Below, piece after piece: positions 27,233 through 35,097 of a stretch of DNA of 64,000 nt. The notes beneath the pieces were generated by a model. It was not told where the DNA came from. It saw only the letters and a program-made list of their open reading frames with translations, and made no database searches. Each line of letters starts with the position of its first letter. Position 1 is the first letter of the stretch. The position numbers and the translations under genes are program-made. Source of the stretch: Niallia circulans (lineage in GTDB: Bacteria > Bacillota > Bacilli > Bacillales > Cytobacillaceae); NCBI RefSeq assembly GCF_007273535.1, contig NZ_RIBP01000004.1, positions 784,501 to 848,500 on the forward strand, written 5' to 3'.

Positions 27233-28168
27233 TCAATTTGTGCCTTGGAGCAGACTTCTCGTAAAAGCTAACGTATCCTTCAAACCATCCTCCAGGCTTG
27301 TTTGCGGGGCCCAATCTAATAGTTCTAACGTTTTTTCATTACATAAGGTACTATGCAAAATATCCCCAGGTCTCGCATCCTTGTGCTCTGCCTTTAATTG
27401 CATATCACCTGCTCTTACCATTGTCTCCCATAACGCATTGACTGTGATTTGCGTCTGAGTTGAAATATTTACACATATATTGCCTTGAGCATTTAAGGCT
27501 TTAACATTTGCTTTTGCGACATCCTTTACATAAATGAAGTCCCTTGTCTGCTCTCCATCTCCAAATATAACTGGTGCTTTTCCTTCAGCTATCTTGTCAG
27601 CAAAAATAGAGACGACACCACCTTCGCCCTTTGCATCCTGTCTTGGACCGTAAACATTACTGTAACGAAGAATGCTGTATGGCAACTGGTAAAACTTATA
27701 AGCCATTTGCAAATACCTCTCCACCGTAAGCTTAGTTAACCCATACGGAGATTCTGGCATTGTCGGATGATCTGTTGTAACAGGCAAGAAAACCGGATTT
27801 CCATAGACGGCTGCAGATGATGCAAACACGAGCTTTTTAACAGACGCTTTTATAGCTGCTTTAATAACATGCAATGACCCCTTCACATTAACATTTTCAT
27901 CATGCAGAATGTCATGGACTGATTCGGCAACACTCACTTGAGCTGCTTGATGGATAATGTACTCTGGTTCTAGAGAAGCAATGAAATCTATGCTGGAGGA
28001 ATCGGTAATATCATATTCGTACAATCTAATTGGAAGATGGCTAATATTTCGATAATTACCTGTAGTTAAGTTATCTATCACAATCACTTCATAATTATTT
28101 GCTAACAACTCTTCTGCAATATGGGAACCAATAAATCCTGCTCCTCCTGTTATAACTACTCTGCTCAT
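27233..28168 (-). CDS. NAD-dependent nucleotide-sugar epimerase (GalE-like SDR)
   Basis: A 311-aa extended short-chain dehydrogenase. NAD site GGAGFIGSHIAEELL, the catalytic Ser in ASSAAVYG, and YGLTK (Tyr-xxx-Lys). The family is UDP-glucose 4-epimerase; closest expectation is UDP-GlcNAc, UDP-glucose or UDP-glucuronate 4-epimerisation, which cannot be separated by eye. It occupies the position of the UDP-glucose dehydrogenase gene tuaD of B. subtilis, between tuaC and tuaE, and could supply UDP-galactose, UDP-GalNAc or UDP-galacturonate. Confidence 0.87.
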   Translation of the reverse strand: MSRVVITGGAGFIGSHIAEELLANNYEVIVIDNLTTGNYRNISHLPIRLYEYDITDSSSIDFIASLEPEYIIHQAAQVSVAESVHDILHDENVNVKGSLHVIKAAIKASVKKLVFASSAAVYGNPVFLPVTTDHPTMPESPYGLTKLTVERYLQMAYKFYQLPYSILRYSNVYGPRQDAKGEGGVVSIFADKIAEGKAPVIFGDGEQTRDFIYVKDVAKANVKALNAQGNICVNISTQTQITVNALWETMVRAGDMQLKAEHKDARPGDILHSTLCNEKTLELLDWAPQTSLEDGLKDTLAFTRSLLQGTN

Positions 28169-28180
28169 CCTTACTCCCCC

Positions 28181-29377
28181 TTAATGCTTTGTTAAATGAC
28201 TTTGACCAAATGCCAGATTTCGATAGCGTTCTTCTAAGATTACGGCATTCCTGCCTACATGAAAGTTTTCTTGTACTGACTTAAACAAGTTTCCTTTAAT
28301 AACTGAAAGATCATATTTACCTGATGTATAGTCCGTTACTCTTTCAACAATGCTGTCGACTGATTTTGGCTGGATTAGCAAATGATTGTACTCACCGAAA
28401 AGGTCAGGGACACCTCCAACTGCTGTGCAGACAACTGGTACTTTCATAGAAATTGCCTCAATAACAACAGTTGGCATTCCTTCAGAATAGGAAGGTAATG
28501 CGAATATATCACTTGCCTGTAAGAAATCTTTCACCTTATCATTACTAATTTGCCCTGGCAGAAACAACCGTTTTCCATATTGTTCATGTGCTTTCAAATC
28601 ATCCCTCGCTGGACCATCTCCGACCAACACAACAGCCATATCGTCTGGCAAATGGTTGAGACTATCCACAAGCTCGTAAACTCCTTTTTCCTTCACAAGC
28701 CTGCCAATAAAGGTAATCAGCTTTTTGTCTAAAGGAAGCTGAAGCTCCTTTCTGACCTTTTCCCTCGAGATTTCCTCATATTTAAATTCAGACAGATTTA
28801 TACCAATCGGCAGAACAACGCTTTTTCTTCCCGTCTTTTTCTGGGCTGCTTCAGCGAGATTTCTTCCAATAGCTACTACTTCATCAGCAGCATGAACAGA
28901 GCGCTTAAATGCACGGTTCGCACTCCTGCTGAAGGAGGGATAAACATGTACATCGCTCCCGTGCAGTGTAAGCAGCCATGGTTTTTGCAGCTCTCGTGAC
29001 ACGATATGGGCTGCACCTCCTGATGGCATCGCAAAATGAGCGTGTATCATATCAAATTGAATTTGCTTATCTTGGATTGTCTCCAAAACGGCCTTAGCAA
29101 TTCTTTTATCAGGCTGTGCCCATCTGAGTTGCCCTGGAAGTGCTGTGTAGATTGGCCGATAAACCTCAACTCCGTTTCGCACTTCAAGGAACGGCAAACT
29201 CTTACGCTTGTATGTTTTCTTCAAAGTCCTTAAAATGGCATGATTTTGCGGTGTTGGGCAGATCACTGTTATATTTAGCCCGAGTTTTTTTAAAGCTTGA
29301 ACCTGTGTCTCATGGAATACGCCATTGCCAGGCTGTTCTTTACTTGGATAAACGCTCGTAATCCAAAGAATCTTCAT
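28181..29377 (-). CDS. tuaC: Family 4 glycosyltransferase, TuaC-like
   Basis: A 398-aa GT-B glycosyltransferase. N-terminal ITSVYPSKEQPGNGVF, acceptor-side HAHFAMPSGG and LTLHGSDVHV, donor-side FIGRLVKEKGVYELV and the retaining GT4 motif EGMPTVVIEA (E-x7-E). Comparable in length, order and features with TuaC of the teichuronic acid operon. It starts the main block of the cluster; a small overlapping reading frame precedes it (29340-29510). Confidence 0.86.
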   Translation of the reverse strand: MKILWITSVYPSKEQPGNGVFHETQVQALKKLGLNITVICPTPQNHAILRTLKKTYKRKSLPFLEVRNGVEVYRPIYTALPGQLRWAQPDKRIAKAVLETIQDKQIQFDMIHAHFAMPSGGAAHIVSRELQKPWLLTLHGSDVHVYPSFSRSANRAFKRSVHAADEVVAIGRNLAEAAQKKTGRKSVVLPIGINLSEFKYEEISREKVRKELQLPLDKKLITFIGRLVKEKGVYELVDSLNHLPDDMAVVLVGDGPARDDLKAHEQYGKRLFLPGQISNDKVKDFLQASDIFALPSYSEGMPTVVIEAISMKVPVVCTAVGGVPDLFGEYNHLLIQPKSVDSIVERVTDYTSGKYDLSVIKGNLFKSVQENFHVGRNAVILEERYRNLAFGQSHLTKH

Positions 29378-29510
29378 GCTTCTCTTCCTTTTTCGTTTTA
29401 TTTAAACCAACTGTTAACTTTCGGATAACAGCATAATAAGCTGAGCATGCAAAATTGTATTGACCGTTGTACTTGAAACAAAAGCCACGATGAATATAAC
29501 AGGCAGCCAT
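29340..29510 (-). pseudogene. Possible remnant of a lost gene between tuaA and tuaC
   Basis: A 56-codon frame with protein-like composition (MAACYIHRGFC, then FACSAYYAVIRKL) runs into the start of tuaC in another frame. It has no ribosome site and no in-frame extension upstream (a stop lies about 45 bases before the ATG). FACSAYYAVIRKL resembles the C-terminus of TuaG-type glycosyltransferases (HYAYHAIRKR). It may be the eroded tail of a glycosyltransferase or other cluster gene, or a chance frame. Confidence 0.35.
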
Positions 29511-29723
29511 TAAAAAGCTCAGGAGAATTGTGGGTAGACTCCATCTAAATATTCACTGTCAAATATAAACATAGGAGGTGCTTTTTTGAGAATAAAACAC
29601 GTCCTCTGACCACACAAAGAGAAATCAGCTTGTCTAAAAAAGCAGCACTAACTAATAACTGCTATATTATCAGAATGCCGATTTCTCCTGTGCGAATGTA
29701 AACTTTACTGTAAGGAAGTACAA
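29511..29723. other. Gene-free part of the tuaA-tuaC gap
   Basis: No open frame of substance. Contains AGGAGG on the plus strand without a gene and a short inverted repeat GAGAAATC/GATTTCTC (29619-29626 and 29680-29687). In B. subtilis this place holds tuaB, a flippase of nearly 500 codons; no trace of it can be read here. Confidence 0.5.
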
Positions 29724-30380
29724 TTAACGGGCACCTTCTCCAGTAACCAATACTTTTACTGTCTTCAGCATGATTTTTAACTCAAGCTTAAATGTCAGGT
29801 TAGATATGTACTCAAGGTCATACTTAAGCTTTTCACCTGGGGTGATTTCATACCCTCCACTTACCTGTGCGAGCCCTGTTAAACCAGGCCTTACTGCAAG
29901 CCTTTTTGCAAAGCCGGGTATTTCACTGTCAAACTGAGCTGTAAATATCGGTCTTTCCGGACGTGGACCGATCATGGACATGTCACCCTTCAAAACAGAT
30001 AAAAGCTGTGGAAGCTCGTCTATTCTTGTTTTTCTCATAAAATTCCCGATTTTTGTTACACGTGGATCATTTGCTTCAGCCCATTTAGCGCCTTCCTTTT
30101 CCGCGTCATTATGCATGGAACGAAGCTTTATTAAATTAAAGTAATTTCCGTTTTTTCCAACTCGTTGCTGGATATAAAATGGTGAGCCAGGGCTCTCTAA
30201 TACAACTAGGATAGCGAAGACAGCTATGATTGGTATCGCCAAAATTATCCCAATGCTTGCAAGCAGCAAATCTAAACACCTCTTCGTATAAAGGTAGTAT
30301 GCTGCTTCCTTTGGTACGGAAAAGTTTTCCCCTTCGACAATGGAATAATCGTGGTAGATATTCAAGCTCTTTTCACGCAT
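29724..30380 (-). CDS. tuaA: Undecaprenyl-phosphate sugar phosphotransferase, TuaA-like
   Basis: A 218-aa initiating transferase that links the first sugar phosphate to undecaprenyl phosphate at the inner membrane face. One N-terminal re-entrant helix (LLLASIGIILAIPIIAVFAI) is followed by the PglC-fold catalytic motifs NLIKLRSMH, DELPQLL, IGPRPERP and RPGLTGLAQVSGG. It lacks the N-terminal helical bundle of WbaP-type proteins. First gene of the tua-like operon. Confidence 0.87.
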   Translation of the reverse strand: MREKSLNIYHDYSIVEGENFSVPKEAAYYLYTKRCLDLLLASIGIILAIPIIAVFAILVVLESPGSPFYIQQRVGKNGNYFNLIKLRSMHNDAEKEGAKWAEANDPRVTKIGNFMRKTRIDELPQLLSVLKGDMSMIGPRPERPIFTAQFDSEIPGFAKRLAVRPGLTGLAQVSGGYEITPGEKLKYDLEYISNLTFKLELKIMLKTVKVLVTGEGAR

Positions 30381-30401
30381 TTATTGTCACCTCGTAGACT
30401 G

Positions 30402-30430
30402 TTTATGTGTATTTTGAACCTTTGTGTCAA
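30402..30430 (-). promoter_or_regulatory. Probable sigmaA promoter of tuaA
   Basis: TTGACA (30425-30430) and CATAAA (30402-30407) with a 17-base spacer on the minus strand. Further upstream (30478-30493) TTTACA and TTTACC occur 4 bases apart, which resembles Pho-box repeats, but they are far from the promoter. Confidence 0.55.
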
Positions 30431-30620
30431 GTATAGAATTAGATTGTATGGTAATCGTTTAGCGAAAATTAATTATTGGTAAATGTTTGTAAAGATAATT
30501 TTAATAATGAAGAAATATAGTGCTTTGGTTTTAGAAATCCCTTCATTAAAAAGCATATCCAGAAGATTTGTCGACTGTAACCGGGGGAAATTCGTGGTAT
30601 TTCTACAATTTTTTAAAACA

Positions 30621-30655
30621 AAAAAAGCAGTCTACATGAAGTAGACTGCTTTTTT
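30621..30655. terminator. Terminator of the lmrAB-like operon
   Basis: A 15-bp perfect stem AAAAAAGCAGTCTAC/GTAGACTGCTTTTTT with a 5-base loop, 8 bases after the transporter stop on the minus strand. Confidence 0.9.
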
Positions 30656-30662
30656 TCTATTA

Positions 30663-32126
30663 TTAATGCTTTGGTTTAACCCTTTTAATAAAGAAACTAC
30701 AAGCAAATCCAATTGCTGCAACTATCAACGCAAATACAAAGGCACTTTGCACACCAGAAGTCAAAGCTGCTGGGATATTAGCTGGATCGGCTGGATTACT
30801 TACACCTGACAAGAAGGTTTTCTGACCAGATGCTAAGATAGAAACACCAATTGCAGTACCAATTGCACCAGCAACCTGTTGTAATGTATTCATGATTGCA
30901 GTTCCATCAGGATATAGCTGTGGTGGAAGCTGATTCAAACCATTTGTTTGTGCTGGCATCATAATCATAGATACCCCAATCATTAAACAGCTGTGCAGCA
31001 CGATAATTAAGGCAACTGTTGATGTTGTTGTAACACCAGTGAAGAACCAAAGCACTACTGTACACAGTGCAAGCCCTGGAAGGACAAGCCACTTCGGTCC
31101 ATATTTGTCAAACAGTCTTCCCATAACAGGTGATAAGAATCCATTAATTAAGCCACCTGGTAGTAATAATAGACCTGCTGTAAAGCTAGTTAAGCCTAAA
31201 CCACCCTGCAGGTACATAGGAAGTAGCAGCATAGTAGAAAGAATAATCATCATTGACATAAATACTAATAGAAGTCCTAATACAAACATTGGGTATTTAA
31301 ATGTGCGCAGATTAATCATTGGCTGTTCCATTTTAAGCTGTCGAATAGAGAATAATAGCAGTGAAAGCACACCTACAATTAAGGAGACAATGACAACTGG
31401 GCTTTCCCAACCGCCTGAGTGATCTCCGCCTTCTCCAGCACTGCTGAAGCCAAACACAATTCCACCGAACCCTAATGTAGAAAGCAGGATTGATAATATA
31501 TCAATTTTCGGTTTTGTTACAGTTGAGACATTTTCCATATAACGAATTCCGAATAATAAAGCAAATACTAAGAACGGTAAGGAAATCCAGAAAATCCAAT
31601 GCCATGTCAGATTTTCAATAATCAAACCTGAAATCGTCGGTCCAGTAGCAGGAGCGAACATGATAACAAGCCCGATCATTCCCATAGCTCCTCCTCTTTT
31701 TTCTGGAGGGAAGATAAGCAGGATCGTATTAAACATTAAAGGCAGCAGCAATGCAGTACCAACAGCCTGCACAATTCTAGCCACTAACAAAAATTCAAAC
31801 GTCGGTGCAAGAGCAGCAATCAACGTTCCGAGAATAGAGAAACCCAAAGAAGCAAAGAATAGCTGTCTTGTTTCAAACCATTGTAATAATAATCCTGAAA
31901 TCGGAACAAGAATTCCTAATGTCAGCAAAAATCCAGTTGTAAGCCATTGAACCGTTGTCGGCGCAATATTAAAAATTGTAATCAAATCATTTAATGCCAT
32001 ATTCAGGGCTGTTTCACTGAACATACCTATAAAACCGGCAATCAAGAAAGAAGCTACGATAGGCACTGTTTTAAACTGCTTGCCCTCCATTGACTTCCCC
32101 TTTACCGCGTCCATATTCATTTCCAT
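30663..32126 (-). CDS. lmrB: MFS multidrug transporter, DHA2 family (LmrB-like)
   Basis: A 487-aa transporter with fourteen predicted helices. Motif C of drug exporters (MFAPATGPTISGLI) and the DHA2 start FSETALNMALNDL are present, along with LLLPLMFNTI and GRLFDKYGPKW. It resembles B. subtilis LmrB, which exports lincomycin and puromycin using the proton gradient. It follows the TetR gene by 19 bases on the same strand, as in lmrAB. Confidence 0.86.
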   Translation of the reverse strand: MEMNMDAVKGKSMEGKQFKTVPIVASFLIAGFIGMFSETALNMALNDLITIFNIAPTTVQWLTTGFLLTLGILVPISGLLLQWFETRQLFFASLGFSILGTLIAALAPTFEFLLVARIVQAVGTALLLPLMFNTILLIFPPEKRGGAMGMIGLVIMFAPATGPTISGLIIENLTWHWIFWISLPFLVFALLFGIRYMENVSTVTKPKIDILSILLSTLGFGGIVFGFSSAGEGGDHSGGWESPVVIVSLIVGVLSLLLFSIRQLKMEQPMINLRTFKYPMFVLGLLLVFMSMMIILSTMLLLPMYLQGGLGLTSFTAGLLLLPGGLINGFLSPVMGRLFDKYGPKWLVLPGLALCTVVLWFFTGVTTTSTVALIIVLHSCLMIGVSMIMMPAQTNGLNQLPPQLYPDGTAIMNTLQQVAGAIGTAIGVSILASGQKTFLSGVSNPADPANIPAALTSGVQSAFVFALIVAAIGFACSFFIKRVKPKH

Positions 32127-32145
32127 TAATTAATCCCCTTCTTTC

Positions 32146-32721
32146 TTACTTTTCTTGAGACAGTAGCTTTGAAAGCTTTTCGGAAACAATTCTCAATGGC
32201 ATGCCTGACTGTTTTGTCAAACACAACACAATTGCTCCCTCTATCATAGAATTAATAACAATGCTTAAATCTGCAGCTTCTTCCGCAGGAAATCCGCTTT
32301 CCTTAAGCTTCTCCGTGTAGACAGCTTGCCATTTTTCAAATGACACTACACACGCCTTTCTTATCGGCTCACAAGTTGATGCTGTTTCCGATGCGATAAG
32401 TCCGATCGGCATGCCCTGAACATTTTCCTTTTTATCAAAATCAGCGGCAATTTCATTAATATGTAGCTGAAAGGCTGTTATTGGATCACTTGTAGAAAAC
32501 AGCATATCCTTTGTCTTCTGAAGCAGTAGATTTTCTGTATATTTTATTGCCTCTATTGCTAATTCCTCTTTACCGTTAGGGAAATAGTAATAAAGTGATC
32601 CTTTCGGCGTTTTGCTCTCTGCAATTATTTGATTCAAGCCAGTACCATAATAGCCTTGTGTCTGGAATAATCGAGAGGCCGTCTCCAGAATCAGCTCACG
32701 AGTGTTTCCCTTTTCACCCAA
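32146..32721 (-). CDS. lmrA: TetR-family repressor (LmrA/YxaF-like)
   Basis: A 191-aa regulator. N-terminal TetR HTH (RELILETASRLFQTQGYYGTGLNQII, then KGSLYYYFPNGKEELA at about 36-51). The C-terminal domain matches the LmrA/YxaF group, which binds flavonoids or drugs. It sits directly upstream of its likely target, the MFS gene, in one transcript, and a palindromic site lies 24 bases before its start. Autoregulation is expected. Confidence 0.85.
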   Translation of the reverse strand: MGEKGNTRELILETASRLFQTQGYYGTGLNQIIAESKTPKGSLYYYFPNGKEELAIEAIKYTENLLLQKTKDMLFSTSDPITAFQLHINEIAADFDKKENVQGMPIGLIASETASTCEPIRKACVVSFEKWQAVYTEKLKESGFPAEEAADLSIVINSMIEGAIVLCLTKQSGMPLRIVSEKLSKLLSQEK

Positions 32722-32744
32722 GTTTACATCCTCCCCAAAAAAAT

Positions 32745-32762
32745 TATAACGATTGGTCTATA
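32745..32762 (-). promoter_or_regulatory. Putative LmrA-type operator
   Basis: TATAACGATTGGTCTATA on the plus strand; the minus strand reads TATAGACCAATCGTTATA. It resembles the TATAGACC-type box described for LmrA/YxaF in B. subtilis and lies just upstream of the regulator gene. Confidence 0.55.
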
Positions 32763-32774
32763 TAAAGGTAATTG

Positions 32775-32788
32775 TGTAAACGTTTACT
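32775..32788 (-). promoter_or_regulatory. cre-like palindrome in the lmrAB promoter
   Basis: TGTAAACGTTTACT contains the perfect 12-base palindrome GTAAACGTTTAC and fits 13 of 14 cre consensus positions. It follows a TTGACA box (32789-32794) on the minus strand, inside the promoter spacer. Confidence 0.45.
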
Positions 32789-32823
32789 TGTCAACAGCTT
32801 TATTTTATAAATCTTTCCTAAAT

Positions 32824-32862
32824 AAAAAGGCTCCTTTATCGTTTGAAAAAAGGAGCCTTTTT
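32824..32862 (-). terminator. Terminator of the padR-HAAS-DUF4097 operon
   Basis: Stem AAAAAGGCTCCTTT/AAAGGAGCCTTTT with a 10-base loop and T-run on both strands. Confidence 0.88.
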
Positions 32863-32863
32863 A

Positions 32864-33664
32864 TTAATTTATCTCAATATCACCGTTGTTTGTTTTTAAG
32901 CTTACTTTATTTTCACCTTTTCCAAAGATAAGATATGAGTTGGAATTGTTGAACATTTCAATATCACCGTTATCCGTATCTGCCGTTATGCTCGTATTTT
33001 CAGGCTCCTTTTCAGTTGTTATTGAAATTTCACCATTACTTGTTTCTAAGCGAATATCCTCATCCAACGTCTTTGTGTTCAGTTCTATTCTTCCGTTCAT
33101 TGTTGTCCCTTCAATCTGGCCTGAAACATTGTCCAACTGGATTCGTCCATTTGCAGATCTTGCTTTAACTTTGTCAGCAGTAAGATTAGCGAGGTCCAAT
33201 CGGCCATTCGAAGTATGAACATCAACCTGTTTAGCAGACAGCTCCTGTATGGAAATTTTGCCGTTGCTGATTTTTGCCATCAATTTATTATATTGTTTAT
33301 CTGGCAAGTAAAGCTTCAAGTTAAACTCAATGCTTTCAAAGAAATTCACGGAAAATAGCTGACTTCCTTTTTCTTTAGCTGTCACCTTTAAGGTAGTTCC
33401 ATTAACATCAGCAGTAAAGTCCAGCTCCCTATTCCCTCGTTTCATTCCTGTTAACTCAGCATATGAGTCAGCGTTGGCAGATGGGTAAATTTCTATCGTA
33501 GCATTATCGGCCGAAACTTCCACATTTTCAAAATTTTCATTTTCAATTTTCTTATTTTCATTTATTGCATATTTTGCTGTGCTTTGCTTATAGGTAGCAA
33601 CACTGCCAAGAAGTCCGATAACAAGCAAAATCGCGCCAGCCCAAAGTAGCTTTCGTTTGTTCAT
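32864..33664 (-). CDS. DUF4097 beta-helix protein with N-terminal membrane anchor
   Basis: A 266-aa protein with one N-terminal helix (LLWAGAILLVIGLLGSVAT) and an outside domain of repeated beta-strands with spaced NGxI/NGDIE units (MAKISNGKISI, HTSNGRLDL, RSANGRIQL, TMNGRIEL, ETSNGEISI). This is the DUF4097/LiaG-like repeat pattern. Last gene of padR-HAAS-DUF4097; its ATG overlaps the preceding stop (ATGA). Such operons are thought to act in envelope stress, but the biochemical role is unknown. Confidence 0.85.
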   Translation of the reverse strand: MNKRKLLWAGAILLVIGLLGSVATYKQSTAKYAINENKKIENENFENVEVSADNATIEIYPSANADSYAELTGMKRGNRELDFTADVNGTTLKVTAKEKGSQLFSVNFFESIEFNLKLYLPDKQYNKLMAKISNGKISIQELSAKQVDVHTSNGRLDLANLTADKVKARSANGRIQLDNVSGQIEGTTMNGRIELNTKTLDEDIRLETSNGEISITTEKEPENTSITADTDNGDIEMFNNSNSYLIFGKGENKVSLKTNNGDIEIN

Positions 33665-34215
33665 CGCTTAACGCCTCCTTTAACTAATGCTGCATTGTAT
33701 GAAATATAGCGGATAAACCCGCGTGTGAACCATTTTGTGATCCATTGCATTGCAATAATAAGAAGCAGACCAACTCCGCAATATCCTATTGCTAGAAACC
33801 ATTCAAACAGGTCAAAATAACTGCCAAAAAGATTATTTAAAAGAACAAAAACTGGGGAAGCAATTCCAGCGAAACTAATAATCCATCCTGCAAATATAAT
33901 CCCAACCAGCCCAATGAACGGGCCTAAAACGAAAACAAGATTAAAGAAGCTTAACCCGATCACTGCCCATACTGCCCGCACGACATTTCCAGCTGTTTGA
34001 GCTCCTTTCGCATTTTCAATATGATAATTAGCAAGTATTTCTTTCGCAAGAATTTTAGGTGACCCTAATGATGCTGCTATTTCGTTCTCCGTTTTCCCTT
34101 CGTCCAAACCAAATTGAAAATGCTCCTCATAATCATTCAGTACCTCTTGTCGTTCTTGTGTATTCAAATCCTTCAATAATACAGACAGTTCTTTTATAAA
34201 TTGGTATTTACTCAT
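33661..34215 (-). CDS. DUF1700/HAAS membrane protein
   Basis: A 184-aa protein. The cytoplasmic N-terminus (about 1-60) is the HAAS domain: short helices with [28 protein letters not shown] split over positions 22-50, and a C-terminal part with four helices. HAAS proteins pair with PadR regulators, which are thought to sense through them. The ATG at 34215 has GAAGGTG at the right distance and overlaps the end of padR by 8 bases. Confidence 0.85.
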   Translation of the reverse strand: MSKYQFIKELSVLLKDLNTQERQEVLNDYEEHFQFGLDEGKTENEIAASLGSPKILAKEILANYHIENAKGAQTAGNVVRAVWAVIGLSFFNLVFVLGPFIGLVGIIFAGWIISFAGIASPVFVLLNNLFGSYFDLFEWFLAIGYCGVGLLLIIAMQWITKWFTRGFIRYISYNAALVKGGVKR

Positions 34216-34531
34216 CACTAGCACCTTCTTTAATTAAAGTATCAACACCGTCTCTAAATTGCTGCCATTCCAGCAGCAATGCTTGGAGGTATTCTCTCCC
34301 TTTTTCTGTTAGTGTGTAATATTTTCTTGGAGGACCTTCTGTGGATTCCTGTAAATAGGTTGTAAAGTACTCTTCTTTTGTTAGCCTTCTTAACAGTGGA
34401 TAAACAGAGCCTTCCGATATCTCTATCTGATCGGAAATTTTTTGAACAAGCTCATATCCGTATCTGTCTTTTTTATCAAGCAGGACAAGAACACAAAGCT
34501 CAAGGACTCCTTTTTTAAATTGGACGTTCAA
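34208..34531 (-). CDS. PadR-family transcriptional regulator
   Basis: A 107-aa winged-helix regulator of the short PadR class: [37 protein letters not shown] and [17 protein letters not shown]. The start is placed at TTG 34531, since the family usually begins MNxQFKKG and AAAGGTG lies 7 bases upstream; TTG at 34537 is too near it. First gene of the padR-HAAS-DUF4097 operon and probably its repressor. Confidence 0.9.
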   Translation of the reverse strand: MNVQFKKGVLELCVLVLLDKKDRYGYELVQKISDQIEISEGSVYPLLRRLTKEEYFTTYLQESTEGPPRKYYTLTEKGREYLQALLLEWQQFRDGVDTLIKEGASDE

Positions 34532-34651
34532 ACACAAATCACCTTTCTTTCGGTACTATTCAATAAACAGTACTACTCTTTAATTAATAATATAACACCA
34601 GCTATTATTCATTGCAAGGTACTAAATTTATTTTTCTTTATTTTGGAAAAT

Positions 34652-34688
34652 AATAGCTTCTCCATCACCAATTGACGGAGAAGCTATT
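34652..34688 (-). terminator. Terminator of the sigma-factor cassette
   Basis: A 12-bp perfect stem AATAGCTTCTCC/GGAGAAGCTATT with a 13-base loop. The last bases of the stem are close to the stop of the rsoA-like gene. Confidence 0.7.
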
Positions 34689-34690
34689 AT

Positions 34691-34933
34691 TTATGATGAG
34701 TTTCTCTTGCTAAGCTTGTCTTTGAATTCCCAGAAGCCTGGGACATTATCTAAGTCATAAAGCTGAATACACTTCATTAATAAAATCTTCAGCTCCTGTG
34801 ATAAATCATCCTTTTCATTTGCTGAAGTTTGTGCGACAGCTTTGCTGACTTTAGGACCAAACAGTTCAATTACTTCCTCTAAAGCTTCAGGGTTATGTTT
34901 TGACTCTTTAACTAATGAATACAGGGTAGCCAT
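34691..34933 (-). CDS. rsoA: RsoA-like sigma co-factor (HTH/region 2-type small protein)
   Basis: An 80-aa protein, MATLYSLVKES at the start, then ELFGPKVSKAV and DDLSQELKILLMKCIQLYD. The acidic DLSQEL motif matches the start of sigma region 2 proteins, so it looks like a fragment-type sigma partner. In B. subtilis RsoA (YvrHa) of similar length joins SigO (YvrI) to form a split sigma factor. Here the gene is third in a cassette with a sigma gene and a YvrJ gene, and its start overlaps the yvrJ stop (TAATG). Confidence 0.75.
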   Translation of the reverse strand: MATLYSLVKESKHNPEALEEVIELFGPKVSKAVAQTSANEKDDLSQELKILLMKCIQLYDLDNVPGFWEFKDKLSKRNSS

Positions 34934-35094
34934 TATGCATTTTCCTTTCTTTCATCTTTTGTTCTTTCTGCCAATTCTTTTTTCAGCATGTCGAGCTTTT
35001 TATCTATTCTTAACAAAAGGTATAACGAAACACTGACAGGAAATGCATAATTACTGATAATCGACATCCATTGTGTCAAATCTCCGATACTCAT
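34933..35094 (-). CDS. yvrJ: YvrJ-family small membrane protein
   Basis: A 53-aa protein found between the sigma and rsoA-like genes. It begins MSIGDLTQWMSIISNYAFPV, has one helix (ISNYAFPVSVSLYLLL) and then a charged tail (RIDKKLDMLKKEL). This is the YvrJ family pattern. RBS AAAGGAGG lies just before the ATG, four bases after the sigma gene stop. Function unknown; in B. subtilis it belongs to the SigO regulon. Confidence 0.8.
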   Translation of the reverse strand: MSIGDLTQWMSIISNYAFPVSVSLYLLLRIDKKLDMLKKELAERTKDERKENA

Positions 35095-35097
35095 CGG

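Noticed and set aside
29619..29687. Inverted repeat GAGAAATC/GATTTCTC as insertion-sequence ends
   Set aside because: Only 8 bases, no target duplication and no transposase remnant between the arms.
30478..30493. Pho-box-like repeats (TTTACA/TTTACC) before tuaA
   Set aside because: Only two repeats at 10-base period and about 85 bases or more from the promoter; too weak to call PhoP control.
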